Source: Chloroflexota bacterium | Lineage (GTDB): Bacteria > Chloroflexota > Limnocylindria > Limnocylindrales > CSP1-4 | NCBI GenBank assembly: GCA_021815005.1 | Contig: JAKAHL010000070.1 | Span: 1 to 8,315 of the forward strand | Length of the DNA: 8,315 bases | Direction: 5' to 3' | Shown here: piece by piece, positions 7,700-8,315 of the stretch | How positions within the stretch are numbered: the first letter of the stretch is position 1 | Layout: every line of letters begins with the position of its first letter | The notes under the pieces: generated by a model | What the model was told of the DNA's origin: nothing | Seen by the model: the letters and a program-made list of their open reading frames with translations, nothing else | The model's database searches: none | Translations under genes and position numbers: made by a program

Positions 7700-8315
7700 C
7701 GATCCCGGGGCGGCCCGGCTGGTCGGGGTGGACGCGGGCGCCACCAAGACCGTCGCGCTCGCGGTGCTCACGGACGGGACGCCGGTGGGCCGGGCGGAGG
7801 GTGACGGCGCCAACCCCAAGCGGCACGGGCTGGCGGTGGCGGCCGATCGGATCGCCGTGCTGGCGCTGCGCGCCTCCGGCCCGATCGCGCCGGCGCTCGT
7901 CTACGTCGCCGGTGCCGGTTTGGATCGGCCTGCGCACGCCAGGGCCATGGAGGCGGCGCTGGCGGAGCGGCTGCCGGGAACGCGGGTCATGGCTGCCAAC
8001 GACACGCTGGCGGTCCTGCGCTGCGGCACCGCCGACGGCGTGGGCCTCGTGGTCCCGGTGTCCACCGGCGGGAACGTGATCGGCCGGGGACCGGACGGCC
8101 GGGTCACGGACCGGGGCCACGGGATCTTCGGCGGGGGATACGCCCTAGGCGCCCTCGCGGCGCGCGCGGCGCGGGCCGGCCGCGTGTCCGGCCCGCTCGC
8201 GGAGGCGGTTCGGGCCGACGGCGTACACGTCATGGTGGTCCGCCCCGGGTTCGTCCGCTCCCCCATGACCGAGGGCCTCAAGGAGGCTCCGCTGGCGCAA
8301 GAGCCCGGCGAGGTG
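7695..8315 (+). CDS. BadF/BadG-type sugar kinase-like protein, partial, chimeric at its end
   Basis: An open frame of 207 codons running off the window. Residues 1 to about 167 look like the BadF/BadG/BcrA/BcrD ATPase family, which includes N-acetylglucosamine kinases: phosphate-1 loop GVDAGATKT (11-19), EGDGANPKRHG (35-45), VAGAGLDRPAHARAMEAAL (71-89), VMAANDTLAVL with Asn102-Asp103 (98-108), and a second phosphate segment VSTGGNVIGRGPDG (122-135). Two motifs are off-type: the usual GTGS is STGG, and the usual GDEGS is absent, with GHGIFGGGYALG (141-152) in its place, so activity is doubtful. From about residue 168 the protein no longer resembles a kinase but the C-terminal half of a short-chain dehydrogenase (separate entry). 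Intact family members are usually near 300 residues, so the kinase is about half present. The GTG start at 7695 is the first start after the in-frame desulfurase stop; there is no Shine-Dalgarno site, and translation is probably coupled through the 14-bp repeats. Confidence 0.7.
   Translation, partial: MTDPGAARLVGVDAGATKTVALAVLTDGTPVGRAEGDGANPKRHGLAVAADRIAVLALRASGPIAPALVYVAGAGLDRPAHARAMEAALAERLPGTRVMAANDTLAVLRCGTADGVGLVVPVSTGGNVIGRGPDGRVTDRGHGIFGGGYALGALAARAARAGRVSGPLAEAVRADGVHVMVVRPGFVRSPMTEGLKEAPLAQEPGEV
8196..8315 (+). other. DprE2-like short-chain dehydrogenase segment fused in frame to the kinase
   Basis: Residues 168-207 of the last ORF (LAEAVRADGVHVMVVRPGFV, then RSPMTEGLKEAPLA) match, from memory, the region after the YxxxK site in DprE2-type reductases (decaprenylphosphoryl-2-keto-ribose reductase; Rv3791 has [20 protein letters not shown] followed by LKEAPL). 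The R-P-G-x-V motif is the cofactor-side strand typical of SDRs. The SDR Rossmann N-terminus and the catalytic Tyr/Lys are not encoded upstream, so this tail alone cannot be an enzyme. GTA at 8223 and CAA at 8298 are unusual codons for this window. The segment may continue past the window. Confidence 0.7.

Noticed and set aside
6429..8120. Minus-strand open frame of about 560 codons opposite the desulfurase and kinase
   Set aside because: Same reason: it is the antisense of two recognisable proteins, has a low-complexity translation and no ribosome site.

Overview
The window is very GC-rich (by eye well above 70%, not computed) and densely coding, with almost every third codon position G or C. 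It reads as a chromosomal piece from a high-GC free-living bacterium. Protein style (Ala/Arg/Gly-rich, few Shine-Dalgarno sites) would fit an uncultured Chloroflexota lineage or an actinobacterium, but no marker gene here fixes the phylum. There are no tRNA, rRNA, CRISPR, IS or phage genes.

Left arm, minus strand (about 142-4284): a large soluble hybrid sensor kinase (three PAS domains, GAF, HisKA, HATPase, receiver, HPt-like tail) is followed 60 bases later by a small protein with a degenerate MobA-like nucleotidyltransferase fold. Bases 1-141 hold no gene I can support, only GC-rich hairpins.

Right arm, plus strand (4482-8315): typA/bipA (ribosome-associated GTPase), a NifS/IscS-type cysteine desulfurase, and the start of a BadF/BadG-type sugar-kinase-like protein that is open to the window edge. 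The two arms diverge from a 197-base intergenic region. The desulfurase has its own likely promoter placed so close to the ATG that the transcript should be leaderless.

I do not see a complete new multi-gene system. The points that merit a second look are: (1) the last ORF changes family in mid-frame, from a BadF-type kinase to the C-terminal part of a DprE2-like short-chain dehydrogenase, which suggests either an assembly chimera or a genuine rearrangement; (2) a perfect-register triplication of 14 bp at the desulfurase/kinase junction that creates three successive GTGA stop/start overlaps in three different frames; (3) an HPt-like domain at the end of the hybrid kinase whose phospho-accepting His appears replaced by Arg; (4) the leaderless promoter; and (5) loss of usual catalytic motifs in the MobA-like protein and in the kinase.
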